Source of the DNA: Vibrio harveyi NBRC 15634 = ATCC 14126 = KCTC 12724
GTDB taxonomy: Bacteria; Pseudomonadota; Gammaproteobacteria; Enterobacterales; Vibrionaceae
Assembly: GCF_001591145.1 (NCBI RefSeq)
Contig: NZ_BCUF01000005.1
Coordinates: forward strand, 62,001 to 126,000
Length of the DNA stretch: 64,000 nucleotides
Direction: 5' to 3'
The translations under genes were made by a program, and so were the position numbers. Positions 17,353 through 26,623 of the stretch are shown piece after piece (within the stretch, counting starts at the first letter, position 1; every line of letters starts with the position of its first letter). The notes beneath the pieces are model-generated. The model ran no database searches and had not been told where the DNA came from. It saw nothing but the letters and a program-made list of their open reading frames with translations.

Positions 17353-19350
17353 ATGATCTCTCGAAATAAACTTGCAGACACGATTCGTGTATTGAGTATG
17401 GATGCGGTGCAAAAAGCTGGCTCTGGTCACCCTGGTGCACCGATGGGCATGGCGGATATTGCGGAAGTTCTGTGGCGTGATTTTCTAAAACATAATCCCA
17501 CCAACCCTAATTGGCCGGATCGTGACCGTTTCATTCTTTCTAACGGTCATGGCTCTATGCTGATTTACAGCTTATTGCATTTGTCTGGCTATGATTTGAC
17601 GATGGCAGATATTCAATCTTTCCGTCAGTTGCATGCTAAGACTGCGGGACATCCAGAATATGGTTATGCACCGGGGATTGAAACAACGACTGGTCCGCTA
17701 GGTCAAGGCATTACCAATGGTGTTGGTATGGCACTCGCTGAGAAGGTATTAGCTGATCAGTTTAACCGTCCAGGTCATGATATCGTTGACCACCACACTT
17801 ATGTGTTTATGGGTGATGGCTGCATGATGGAAGGCATTTCCCACGAAGCTTGTTCGTTAGCTGGCACATTAGGTTTAGGCAAGCTGATTGCGTTTTGGGA
17901 TGACAATGGCATCTCAATTGATGGCGAGGTTGAGGGATGGTTTTCGGATGATACGCCTAAACGTTTTGAAGCATATGGTTGGCACGTCATTGCGGATGTT
18001 GATGGTCATAACGCTCAATCAATTCGCCAAGCGATTCTAGAGGCTCAGGCAGAAACCAGTAAGCCAACGTTAATTTGCTGTAAAACTATTATTGGCTTTG
18101 GATCGCCAAACAAATCAGCAAGCCACGATTGTCATGGAGCACCGTTAGGTGAAGAAGAGGTAGCGCTAGTACGTCAAAACCTAGGTTGGGAATACGCCCC
18201 GTTTGAAATCCCGCATGAAATCTATCAAGCGTGGGATGCCAAAGTTGCAGGTAAAGATGCGGAAGCACAATGGGCGAATCGCTTTGTGGAATATGAATCG
18301 GCATACCCAGATCTGGCAGCAGAGTTTAATCGTCGAGTAAAGGGCGACCTACCAGAAAACTGGACTCAAATCAGTGAAGATGTGATTAAAACTTTGCAAG
18401 CCAACCCTGCGACTATCGCGACTCGCAAAGCATCGCAAAACGCGATTGAGGCCTTTGGCGCGCACTTACCTGAATTCCTAGGTGGCTCGGCAGATCTAAC
18501 TCCATCAAACCTAACGAATTGGTCTGGTTCAAAAGCGATTACCGCTCAGGATGCTTCAGGTAATTACCTTAGTTACGGAGTTCGTGAGTTTGCCATGTCA
18601 GCCATGATGAATGGCATTGCTCTCCACGGCGGTTTTATTCCTTATGGCGGCACATTCTTAATGTTTATGGAATACGCACGTAATGCATTGCGTATGGCCG
18701 CATTGATGAAGCAACGCAGCATCTTTGTCTACACGCATGATTCAATTGGTTTGGGTGAAGATGGTCCAACGCATCAACCTGTGGAACAAATCGCATCACT
18801 GCGTTTAACGCCAAACATGAGCACATGGCGTCCTTGTGACCAAGTCGAGACCGCAGTCGCTTGGAAAGCCGCTGTCGAGAGAACGGATGGTCCAACTTCA
18901 CTGATTTTCTCGCGCCAGAATCTTGTTCAATTTGAGCGTGATGAGGAGACATTAGAAAACATCGCGAAAGGTGGTTACATCTTGTCCGACTGTGACGGTG
19001 AACCTGAGCTTATTCTCATTGCCACGGGTTCTGAAGTTGCTCTTGCTATGGAAGCAAAGGCGCAGTTGAACAATGTTCGCTGTCGTGTGGTTTCGATGCC
19101 TGCAACCGACGTGTTTGACGCGCAGAGTGCACAATACCAACAACACGTTCTCCCAACCAATGTGACCAAGCGTATCGCGATTGAAGCTGGTATTCGAGAT
19201 TATTGGTTTAAGTACGCTGGCTTACAAGGAGAGATCATCGGTATGACGAGCTTTGGTGAGTCTGCACCAGCTGATCAGCTCTTTGAAATGTACGGCTTTA
19301 CTGTGGCAAACGTTGTTGATACTGCCAAGCGTATGATGGAGAACGCGTAA
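17353..19350 (+). CDS. tkt: Transketolase
   Basis: The protein has 665 aa. The ATG at 17353 is preferred because TAAGGAG lies eight bases upstream; a GTG at 17347 is too close. The thiamine diphosphate motif begins [13 protein letters not shown] and ends in the conserved Asn of DDNGISIDG. The [13 protein letters not shown] and [17 protein letters not shown] signatures are canonical. It transfers two-carbon ketol units between sugar phosphates. The transaldolase stop overlaps its ribosome site, indicating tight coupling. Confidence 0.96.
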   Translation: MISRNKLADTIRVLSMDAVQKAGSGHPGAPMGMADIAEVLWRDFLKHNPTNPNWPDRDRFILSNGHGSMLIYSLLHLSGYDLTMADIQSFRQLHAKTAGHPEYGYAPGIETTTGPLGQGITNGVGMALAEKVLADQFNRPGHDIVDHHTYVFMGDGCMMEGISHEACSLAGTLGLGKLIAFWDDNGISIDGEVEGWFSDDTPKRFEAYGWHVIADVDGHNAQSIRQAILEAQAETSKPTLICCKTIIGFGSPNKSASHDCHGAPLGEEEVALVRQNLGWEYAPFEIPHEIYQAWDAKVAGKDAEAQWANRFVEYESAYPDLAAEFNRRVKGDLPENWTQISEDVIKTLQANPATIATRKASQNAIEAFGAHLPEFLGGSADLTPSNLTNWSGSKAITAQDASGNYLSYGVREFAMSAMMNGIALHGGFIPYGGTFLMFMEYARNALRMAALMKQRSIFVYTHDSIGLGEDGPTHQPVEQIASLRLTPNMSTWRPCDQVETAVAWKAAVERTDGPTSLIFSRQNLVQFERDEETLENIAKGGYILSDCDGEPELILIATGSEVALAMEAKAQLNNVRCRVVSMPATDVFDAQSAQYQQHVLPTNVTKRIAIEAGIRDYWFKYAGLQGEIIGMTSFGESAPADQLFEMYGFTVANVVDTAKRMMENA

Positions 19351-20045
19351 TGGAAACTTTCATCACAAATACGGTGGATGAATGTGTAAGAGTCAAGGCT
19401 GCGAAAGCAGCCTTGGACCACATTCTACAAAATGTCACTCCAGATACGGTTATTGGAATTGGTACAGGTGCAACAGCAGAAGTATTTGTCCAATTATTGG
19501 CAGCTAGTGGCGTGGCGTTTGCTCACTGTGTATCAAGTTCAGAACGCTCTTCTAAAGCCATCCAGAGTTCAGGTTTGAAAGAAATCCCTCTCGCAGACTG
19601 CTTGTACGTGGATTATTACGTTGATGGCATTGATGAAGGGTTAACAAACGGCATCACAATCAAAGGTGGAGGCGCGGCTTTAGGGCGTGAAAAAGTCATT
19701 GCCTCTATGACTAAGTGCTTTATCACCATCTCAGATGAAGGACGTTTAGTGGAGACGCTGGGGAAATTCCCTCTGCCAATTGAAGTCCTCCCAGCGGCGA
19801 AAATGCCAGTTATTCTCGCCTTAAAATCCCTTGGTGGTCGTCCTTTGCAACGCCCTGATTGCGTTACTGATAATGGCAATATCATTTTGGATGTTTCTGG
19901 TCTAGATATGAGTGAGCCAACCGAATTAGAACAGCGACTGAACTCCCTTTCAGGTGTGGTTGAGAATGGCATATTTTCTCAATGCCGTGCGCACTATATG
20001 GCGTTTTCAAATACACAAGGCGTTCGTTGGTTATCGGTAAATTGA
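19350..20045 (+). CDS. rpiA: Ribose-5-phosphate isomerase A
   Basis: The 231-aa protein overlaps the transketolase stop by one base (TAATG), indicating translational coupling. It has the phosphate loop GIGTGATAEVF, SSERSSKAIQ, the active-site DGIDEG and KGGGAALGREK. It interconverts ribose-5-P and ribulose-5-P. With tal, tkt and an epimerase-like gene it completes a private non-oxidative pentose phosphate set. Confidence 0.95.
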   Translation: METFITNTVDECVRVKAAKAALDHILQNVTPDTVIGIGTGATAEVFVQLLAASGVAFAHCVSSSERSSKAIQSSGLKEIPLADCLYVDYYVDGIDEGLTNGITIKGGGAALGREKVIASMTKCFITISDEGRLVETLGKFPLPIEVLPAAKMPVILALKSLGGRPLQRPDCVTDNGNIILDVSGLDMSEPTELEQRLNSLSGVVENGIFSQCRAHYMAFSNTQGVRWLSVN

Positions 20046-20104
20046 GAGCCTGATAACAAGTTTATTAATAACCTCTTCTTGGCTAGGGATTTAAGGGATT
20101 AAAC

Positions 20105-21511
20105 ATGATGGAAAGCAAGTTTTCGACAGAAGCAATCGAGTATCTTGAACAGCATATTGATGAGTTACTTAACGATTTATCTGAGCTAGTTGCTATTCCA
20201 TCAGTACGTGATTTGACGACACAAACAGAGAATGCTCCGTTTGGTTATCAAATTAGACAAGCGTTTGATTACTTAATCAAATTTGCTGAAAGAGAAGGTT
20301 TAGAAGTGCGTGATCACCAAGGTTATGCTTTGGATATAAGCTTTGGGCAAGGTGATCAAGAAATCGCTCTGCTGCACCATGTTGATGTGGTGCCAGCAGG
20401 GGATGAGACGCTATGGCGAACGCCGCCATACCGCATGACTAAAATTGATAACAAGGTTTTTGGACGAGGCGTAACAGACAACAAAGGTCCACTGATTGCT
20501 AGCTTGTACATCCTCAAGTTGTTTAAACAACTTACTGTCCCTCTCAATAAGAAAATAAGAGTCATTATTGGTGGTGCAGAAGAGACAACTTGGGAATGTG
20601 TAGAGCATTACTTTCAACACAATCCGCAGCCAGAATATGGCTTTTCTCCAGATGGCGACTTCCCAATCGTCAACGGTGAAAAGGGTATTTTGTATGCGTC
20701 ATTGGGGAAGCAATTTTCTGCCAGAAGCAGTGATAGCGCATGCCAAATTAGACGCATCGAGAGTGAACGAGATAGAACATCCACTTGTCACTTTTTGGTG
20801 CTTGAATTGGCAGGCTCTAGTGCTGAAAAAGTAGCGCATCAGTTTGCTGCTTTTGCTGATGTGATTGACTGTCAGTCACATTACCGCGTTGAGATTTCAA
20901 CGCCGTGGGAGAAATCCCGCAACCCGCATAAAGTTGATAACTGCATGGACAAGTTCGTCAACATTATGCGTCATGTGGAAGGATTAGATCCAAACTCTGC
21001 CAGCTTGGTCCACTTGCTTGATTCCCACTTTGCAAATGACTACGTCGGGCATAAGTTAGGTCTATACCATAACGATGATGAGATGGGATACACAACGCGT
21101 TGTGTTTCTGCCATCAACATGGATTCGCATGGCTACAATTTGGATTTTGATTTTCGGTTTCCTAAAGGACTGAGTATCGAGAGAGTTCGTTCCCAATTAC
21201 TGGCTTTATCCCAACAAGCTGGTGTGAACTTTGTCGAACATCAGTACTTACCTCTATCCTACCTCTCTCCCGAAAGTGCCCTTATCCAAGCGATGGGGAA
21301 AGCTTATTCCGATGTTACTGGAACGGATGCAAATTGCTTTAGTAAAGGCGCGGCTTCGTACGCGCGTGCATTGGAGCATGGAGTAGCTTTTGGACCAACT
21401 TTCCCTGAAGAAGTGACCTTTGTGCACGAGCCAAATGAACAGCTCAACCTAGAGTCACTAATAAAAGCAATAACGATATACGTGAAAGTTCTCATATCAC
21501 TTCAGGAGTAA
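20105..21511 (+). CDS. M20-family metallopeptidase, PepV/Sapep-like
   Basis: The 468-aa protein has AAGGG upstream of its ATG. Zinc-site motifs are LLHHVDVVPAG, GRGVTDNKGP and GGAEETTWE, and FPIVNGEKG is typical of PepV-like dipeptidases. No signal peptide is visible, so it is cytosolic. Peptidases recur in cryptic PTS operons (SgcX and FrvX are M42 relatives), where they may cleave an amide or amino-acid conjugate. In this operon that would mean the transported sugar carries an amino acid or acyl group. This is a hypothesis. Confidence 0.85.
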   Translation: MMESKFSTEAIEYLEQHIDELLNDLSELVAIPSVRDLTTQTENAPFGYQIRQAFDYLIKFAEREGLEVRDHQGYALDISFGQGDQEIALLHHVDVVPAGDETLWRTPPYRMTKIDNKVFGRGVTDNKGPLIASLYILKLFKQLTVPLNKKIRVIIGGAEETTWECVEHYFQHNPQPEYGFSPDGDFPIVNGEKGILYASLGKQFSARSSDSACQIRRIESERDRTSTCHFLVLELAGSSAEKVAHQFAAFADVIDCQSHYRVEISTPWEKSRNPHKVDNCMDKFVNIMRHVEGLDPNSASLVHLLDSHFANDYVGHKLGLYHNDDEMGYTTRCVSAINMDSHGYNLDFDFRFPKGLSIERVRSQLLALSQQAGVNFVEHQYLPLSYLSPESALIQAMGKAYSDVTGTDANCFSKGAASYARALEHGVAFGPTFPEEVTFVHEPNEQLNLESLIKAITIYVKVLISLQE

Positions 21512-21514
21512 ATT

Positions 21515-23101
21515 ATGAGAGATAAGGTTCAAGCACTTGCCGGCGGTATGATGGTTTCCATCATTGTACTGGTCATTGCAGGTATTTTTATAGGGATAGG
21601 TGCTGGCGTTGTAAACCAAATGTCAGCTCAAGACTCTGTCATTTTTGCGTTCTTCAAACTGATGCTCGATCTTGGTTTGATGGTAATGCGAAACCTACCA
21701 CCATTCTTTGCGATTGGTTTAGCCTTTGCCTTGTCAAAATCTGAAAAAGGTTGGGCAGCATTTACAGGCTTTACCATGTTTATGTGTTTCAACGTCGCGA
21801 TTGGTTCCATTGCCGCTTTTAACGGCTGGACACCGGAAACGACCAGTGTTGATTACCTTGTTAACAACATGGGTTACGACAAAGTTGCCGCACAAAATTT
21901 CAATTCACTATGGGGTGAAAACCTAGGCGTATTCTCATACAACATGGGGATCTTTAGCGGGATCATTGTGGGCTGTATCACAGCGGCACTGCACAACCGT
22001 TTCTACAAATTTGAAATGCCAGCAATGCTGAGCTTCTTCTCTGGTCCACGTGCTGTCGTAATCTTTGCTTATCTTGCGATTATGCCGATCAGCTTTGTCG
22101 CTTATCATGCTTGGCCACCGATCGCTGGTGGGCTGCAATCTATCACGACGCTTATTACTAGCTCGGGTATCTTTGGCTCTTTCCTATTCGGCGTGTTTGA
22201 TAAGGGGTTACTGCCATTTGGTCTCCACCATCTCATCGCCTTCCCAATTGAATACACTCGTGTGGGTGGGGTAATGGAAATTGATGGCGTTGTGTACGAA
22301 GGCGTACGTAATATCATGAATGGTCAAATGAGCTCCCCTGAGGCAACTGGTTACATCACACATAACTTTACTAGTGGTCGTATTCCAATTCAGATTGGTG
22401 GTCTTACAGGTGCGGCTTATGCGATGTATGTCACCGCGAAACCACAAAACAAAAAGAAAGTCGCTGCGATTATGATCCCTGCCGTATTTACTGCAGCAGT
22501 TATCGGGATCACAGAGCCACTTGAATACACTTTCTTGTTTGTTCAACCATTCTTGTTCTTTGCTGTGCACGTGCCATTAAATGGTTTGGCTTATGTCATT
22601 ACTGAGATGTTTGGCGTCTCTATTCATGGTAACCAACTGTTGTTTATGGTGCCAAACCTACTACAGCCAGAGAAGGTACATGCTTGGGCGTTGCTATGGA
22701 TTATCCCACTGTACTTCGTTGTTTACTTCTACACATTTAAGTACGTGATTCTGAAGTTCAACTCTAAAACACCAGGTCGTGAAGAGGACGATGATGCAGA
22801 TATCGCTCTTTACTCAAAAGCAGACTTCAAGAAGAGAAAAGAGCAGAACTCTGCAGGTCTTCCAGTCGAAATTATTAAAGCGCTGGGTGGTGCTGAGAAC
22901 ATCGATAACGTTTCAAACTGCGCCACACGCTTAAGGGTTTCCCTACATGATGAAACGTTAGCGGCAGCAGATGATGTCTGGAAAAAACAACTGAATGCAA
23001 TTGGCGTGGTGAGAATGCCAAAAGGAATTCAGGTCATCTACGGTGCGAACGTTATTACCATTGCGTCAGGTATTAAAGAAGCGCTGGGCGTCGACTCTTA
23101 A
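21515..23101 (+). CDS. PTS glucose/maltose-family EIICB
   Basis: The 528-aa protein starts 3 bp after the peptidase, with CAGGAG before the ATG. The EIIC domain (about residues 1-420) has many membrane segments and the ITEPLEYTFLF sugar-site motif. The C-terminal EIIB has its phosphocysteine in NCATRLRVSL. No EIIA is fused, so EIIA-Glc (Crr) encoded elsewhere is the likely donor. It resembles MalX, also present here at 27880, but is a distinct paralogue. It is the likely importer of the substrate of this operon. Confidence 0.9.
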   Translation: MRDKVQALAGGMMVSIIVLVIAGIFIGIGAGVVNQMSAQDSVIFAFFKLMLDLGLMVMRNLPPFFAIGLAFALSKSEKGWAAFTGFTMFMCFNVAIGSIAAFNGWTPETTSVDYLVNNMGYDKVAAQNFNSLWGENLGVFSYNMGIFSGIIVGCITAALHNRFYKFEMPAMLSFFSGPRAVVIFAYLAIMPISFVAYHAWPPIAGGLQSITTLITSSGIFGSFLFGVFDKGLLPFGLHHLIAFPIEYTRVGGVMEIDGVVYEGVRNIMNGQMSSPEATGYITHNFTSGRIPIQIGGLTGAAYAMYVTAKPQNKKKVAAIMIPAVFTAAVIGITEPLEYTFLFVQPFLFFAVHVPLNGLAYVITEMFGVSIHGNQLLFMVPNLLQPEKVHAWALLWIIPLYFVVYFYTFKYVILKFNSKTPGREEDDDADIALYSKADFKKRKEQNSAGLPVEIIKALGGAENIDNVSNCATRLRVSLHDETLAAADDVWKKQLNAIGVVRMPKGIQVIYGANVITIASGIKEALGVDS

Positions 23102-23144
23102 TCATTCCCCCCTACAAATAAAAAACCAATAACAAGTGAACCCT

Positions 23145-23165
23145 CCTGTGGTGCGAGCACCACGG
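23145..23165 (+). promoter_or_regulatory. Stem-loop in the leader of the porin gene
   Basis: GTGGTG (23148-23153) and CACCAC (23158-23163) pair around a CGAG loop, with flanking CC/GG. There is no U-tract. It may be a stability or processing element that sets porin expression apart from the PTS gene, or a target for a regulatory RNA. Confidence 0.45.
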
Positions 23166-23202
23166 GTAGGGATTTCTGTACCCAAAATATGGAAATATAA
23201 TT

Positions 23203-24615
23203 ATGAAAAATATAACAAAAGTGTCCCTAACCTTGCTTGCAGTGAGTATTTCTGGTGCGCTACACGCAACCGAAGCCCCTACATGGTCTGAAAGAAACCC
23301 AATCGTGTTTTGGGGTGATCGTGCAAATGAAGATTGGAGCTACGTAGACAATCTTGCGGAGAGCGAAAAGAGCTTTTCAGAGAAGTTAAAACGCCTTGAT
23401 ATTACTGATGATGGAGAGTGGAAAGTTTCATTTAGCGGTAACATTAAAGCGGCTTTTGATAATCGTTGGAATCATATGTATGACTCTGATGTACGTAAGA
23501 AAAATGAGTTCCGTAGCCGAATGCAGTTTGCTACTGATGTGACATACCAAGATTGGGCTCGAATCTACGGTGAAATCCGCACCAACTACACCAACTTAGA
23601 TAACCCTGGTCCGGTAGATGATGCTGGTACTGACTTCCACCAACTATTCACAGAGTTCAAGCTGCTCGATGATGGTGAACAGTATTTGAGCACACGTTTA
23701 GGACGCCAAGAGATCTACCTCAATGAATGGCAAATGATGAACCGAGAACCAACACCCGTGCAATCGAGTTGGAATGCGGCGAGTGCCAAATACAGAGTGA
23801 ATGGCATCAACTTTGATGTTTATTACGGTGAAGAAGTCTTCCCATTGCGCAAAGATGGCAGTTGGAGTGGGAACTGGGATGACAAAACCAACGGAAAAAC
23901 CTCCACAGGTATCTTTGCGAATTGGCGCACGGACTATGGCGCAATGCAGGCTTATTTCATGAGCAATGACGTGACCAACAGTTCATTCGTTAATGCTCCG
24001 GATGGGGATGTGGATATTCAAGTGCTGGGCTTGCACGCACATGATTTTGTTCGTGAAGGCTTCGGGTACATGGTTGATGGTGTTTATCAGTTTGGTGACC
24101 ATGCTGGCAAAGATATTTCAGCGTATATGGCTTATGCAGATCTGAACTACAACTGGAGTGCAGATTGGAATGTACGTGCAGGTTTAAACCTTCATTATGC
24201 ATCGGGAACAAGCAAGGATAGCGATAAAGTGAACACGTTCAACCCACTATGGACGGGGGATCCTCTAGGTTTTGCTCATGACGGGGCTTACGGTAACGCG
24301 ATGCAGGTTGGCGGTTATTCAGTTATTGAGTACATGCCAAAACAGAGCATTATCACTGGCTTTATGTCAACGTGGCGCGCCGATACAGACGATGCGATTT
24401 ATACCTTAAATCAGGATATTTTGTTCGGTGAAAACTCTGATGAAAAATACGCTTACACTCAATTTTATCTGCAGTTCCACAACTACATTACGGGCAACCT
24501 AAAAACGGAGTTGAACCTGTACTATGCGTTGGATAGTGACTATACGCGTGATGTTGTCGGTCCTCAAAGCGATAACATTACTCGTGCCGAAATCGCAGTG
24601 ATCTACAACTTCTAG
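23203..24615 (+). CDS. Alginate-export-family (AlgE-like) outer-membrane beta-barrel
   Basis: The 470-aa protein starts MKNITKVSLTLLAVSISGALHA, a signal peptide. It then alternates aromatic and polar residues as beta-barrels do, and ends in Phe (IAVIYNF), the usual outer-membrane assembly signal. The STRLGRQEIYLNEW and WNAASAKYRVNGINFDVYYG segments match the alginate-export fold, which also covers general substrate porins. It is last in the operon, 101 bp after the PTS gene. It would bring the substrate across the outer membrane. Related barrels favour anionic ligands. Confidence 0.8.
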   Translation: MKNITKVSLTLLAVSISGALHATEAPTWSERNPIVFWGDRANEDWSYVDNLAESEKSFSEKLKRLDITDDGEWKVSFSGNIKAAFDNRWNHMYDSDVRKKNEFRSRMQFATDVTYQDWARIYGEIRTNYTNLDNPGPVDDAGTDFHQLFTEFKLLDDGEQYLSTRLGRQEIYLNEWQMMNREPTPVQSSWNAASAKYRVNGINFDVYYGEEVFPLRKDGSWSGNWDDKTNGKTSTGIFANWRTDYGAMQAYFMSNDVTNSSFVNAPDGDVDIQVLGLHAHDFVREGFGYMVDGVYQFGDHAGKDISAYMAYADLNYNWSADWNVRAGLNLHYASGTSKDSDKVNTFNPLWTGDPLGFAHDGAYGNAMQVGGYSVIEYMPKQSIITGFMSTWRADTDDAIYTLNQDILFGENSDEKYAYTQFYLQFHNYITGNLKTELNLYYALDSDYTRDVVGPQSDNITRAEIAVIYNF

Positions 24616-24708
24616 TATTGCGATAGACGATAAATATCCAAGCATACTGCTTTTATCTGTCCTATTTGCCTTGATTAAGGCACGTCATGTTTTTTAAGCA
24701 GCAATTTT

Positions 24709-24736
24709 GCCCAGTCGACATGCTGGGCTTTTTTAT
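24709..24736 (+). terminator. Terminator of the catabolic operon
   Basis: GCCCAG (24709-24714) and CTGGGC (24723-24728) form a stem followed by TTTTTTATTT. It lies about 95 bp after the porin stop and ends the plus-strand operon. Confidence 0.8.
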
Positions 24737-24767
24737 TTGAAAATTGGGAAGTGCTCAGTGGATACCA

Positions 24768-25244
24768 TTAGTTTTGCTTGTACTTATGCAGCAAATCTAA
24801 CGGGATATGGCAGTAGTCGTTTGGAAACCGCGTGAGTCGGTCTTGATGCTCATCATCACTTGGCACGTAGTTCGTGAGTGGCAGCACTTCTACGGCGATC
24901 TTATCGGCATCTGGTCTGGCTGCGATAAACGCTTTAGCAATCGCTAGGTGTTGTTCGTTTTGGCTATAGACACCAGTACGGTACTTCTCACCTACGTCTT
25001 CACCTTGCTTGTTAACACTGTGCGGGTCGATGATCTCAAACAGATACCCCATTAAAGTTTCAACCGACACTTGTTCAGGGTCGAACTGGGTTTTCACGCA
25101 TTCCGCGTAGCCATCGTATTCGGTTTGAGTGTTGTCCGTCGTGCCATTTGCTCGTCCTGCTTCGGTGCTGATTACGCCCGGAAGGTGACGCATAAATTCT
25201 TGAACGCCCCAAAGGCAGCCGCCTGCGAAGTAAATCTCTTCCAT
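24768..25244 (-). CDS. msrA: Peptide-methionine (S)-S-oxide reductase MsrA
   Basis: The protein has 158 aa from the second of two adjacent ATGs (25244), which is better placed after AGGA; the first is at 25247. The active-site motif is FAGGCLWGVQEF (GCFWG in most members, with Leu for Phe here). EYDGYAECVKTQFDPE and KYRTGVY are the usual downstream signatures. It reduces methionine-S-sulfoxide in proteins. This short form lacks an N-terminal extension. It is a single gene, convergent with the catabolic operon. Confidence 0.9.
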   Translation of the reverse strand: MEEIYFAGGCLWGVQEFMRHLPGVISTEAGRANGTTDNTQTEYDGYAECVKTQFDPEQVSVETLMGYLFEIIDPHSVNKQGEDVGEKYRTGVYSQNEQHLAIAKAFIAARPDADKIAVEVLPLTNYVPSDDEHQDRLTRFPNDYCHIPLDLLHKYKQN

Positions 25245-25401
25245 CATTCTGTCCTGAAAAACTTTGCGTCATTATGGGCATCACTTTCGCTCAAACACAA
25301 CTCCAACCATAAAACAGGAACAACTCAGAAGTGATTTGCTCTCTTTTTTGTGCTGCGTTTCCTCGTTAGATTGAGCGCAGTTAAGAGCTAGGGGAATCCT
25401 A

Positions 25402-25791
25402 ATGAAAATTGAACATATCGCGATTTGGACTGAACGTTTGGAAGAGCTTAAAGCCTTCTATGAGAAATACTTTAACGCGGTGTCTAACGATAAATATCAC
25501 AATCCAACTAAGCAATTTTCATCTTACTTTCTTTCGTTTGAAAGTGGCGCACGATTGGAGTTAATGTCGATGGAAGGTGTGACCGCCTGTGAAAAATCTC
25601 ATGCAATGCAGGTCACAGGGTTGGCACACTTTGCCTTCGCCTTAGGATCAGAGCAGGCGGTGGACCAACTAACCAAAACCTTAGTAGATGATGGCTACCA
25701 ATGGGTCGACGGTCCGAGACAAACAGGTGATGGTTATTATGAAAGCTGCATCTTAGATCCGGATGGCAACCGTCTTGAGCTTACGGTGTAA
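25402..25791 (+). CDS. VOC-family (glyoxalase/bleomycin-resistance fold) protein
   Basis: The 129-aa protein has the paired beta-alpha-beta-beta-beta pattern. It begins MKIEHIAIWTERLEELKAFY, has GLAHFAFALGS in the middle and ends ILDPDGNRLELT. His and Glu at these positions are typical metal ligands. The substrate cannot be read from sequence. GGGGAAT precedes the ATG. It stands alone, 92 bp before a DeoR-type regulator on the same strand. Confidence 0.8.
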   Translation: MKIEHIAIWTERLEELKAFYEKYFNAVSNDKYHNPTKQFSSYFLSFESGARLELMSMEGVTACEKSHAMQVTGLAHFAFALGSEQAVDQLTKTLVDDGYQWVDGPRQTGDGYYESCILDPDGNRLELTV

Positions 25792-25882
25792 CGCAGCTTA
25801 GCTTACTTCCATCGTTCACAGGCTGCTTTCATATGAAAGTGTTCGGGCGTATACTGCAAGCTCATCAAAAAGGAGCGAGCCT

Positions 25883-26623
25883 GTGAACTCAAGACAAAAT
25901 GAAATCCTGCAATTGGTTAATGACCGCAAACGCGTTCAAGTGACGGAGCTTTCTGACATCATTGGCGTGTCGGGCGTGACCATCAGGCAGGATTTGAACT
26001 TCCTTGAGCAACAAGGCTACTTAAAGCGCGTACACGGCGCTGCGACGGCGCTACAAAGTGACGATATTGATACGCGACTCGAAGTGCGTTTCGACATCAA
26101 ACAAGCGTTAGCCAACAAAGCGGCAGATTTGGTATCACCAAACGAAACCGTGTTAATCGAAGGCGGCAGTGCTAATGCGCTTTTAGCTCGCACATTGGCT
26201 GAACGTGGTGACGTCACCATCATTACCCCATCGGCGTACATCGCCCACCTCATCCGAAACACTTCAGCCAACATCATCTTGCTTGGTGGTGTGTATCAGC
26301 ATCAAGGCGAGAGCTTGGTTGGACCGCTGACTAAGCTGTGTATTGAGAACATTCACTTCAGCACGGCTTTTTTAGGTATTGACGGTTTCCATCAAGACAC
26401 AGGCTTTACTAGCCGAGACATGATGCGTGCAGAAATCGCTGAAACCATCATTGCGAAAAAGCGCCGTAATATCGTGCTGACGGACTCAAGCAAGTTTGGG
26501 CAAATCTACCCATCTTCGATTGGTAAAACGAGTGAAATCTCTGTGTTGTTAACCGACAAAGCCGCTCCGAAAAGCGACCTCGAACAGTTGAGAAAGCAAG
26601 GCGTGGAAGTGGTGTTGGGTTAA
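25883..26623 (+). CDS. DeoR/GlpR-family transcriptional regulator
   Basis: The 246-aa protein starts at a GTG with AAGGAG eight bases upstream. The DeoR helix-turn-helix (VQVTELSDIIGVSGVTIRQDLNFLEQQGYLKRVHGAA) is followed by a sensor domain with VLIEGGSANALLARTL, AFLGIDGF and VLTDSSKFG. Its targets are unclear. It converges on malI, and the two stop codons overlap within TTAA (26620-26623). It is separate from the DeoR regulator at 11841. Confidence 0.88.
   Translation: MNSRQNEILQLVNDRKRVQVTELSDIIGVSGVTIRQDLNFLEQQGYLKRVHGAATALQSDDIDTRLEVRFDIKQALANKAADLVSPNETVLIEGGSANALLARTLAERGDVTIITPSAYIAHLIRNTSANIILLGGVYQHQGESLVGPLTKLCIENIHFSTAFLGIDGFHQDTGFTSRDMMRAEIAETIIAKKRRNIVLTDSSKFGQIYPSSIGKTSEISVLLTDKAAPKSDLEQLRKQGVEVVLG

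Noticed and set aside
13685-20045. Sulfoquinovose degradation via a transaldolase or transketolase route
   Set aside because: A PTS importer and RpiA are present, but no sulfoquinovosidase, sulfo-sugar isomerase or sulfonate exporter is visible.
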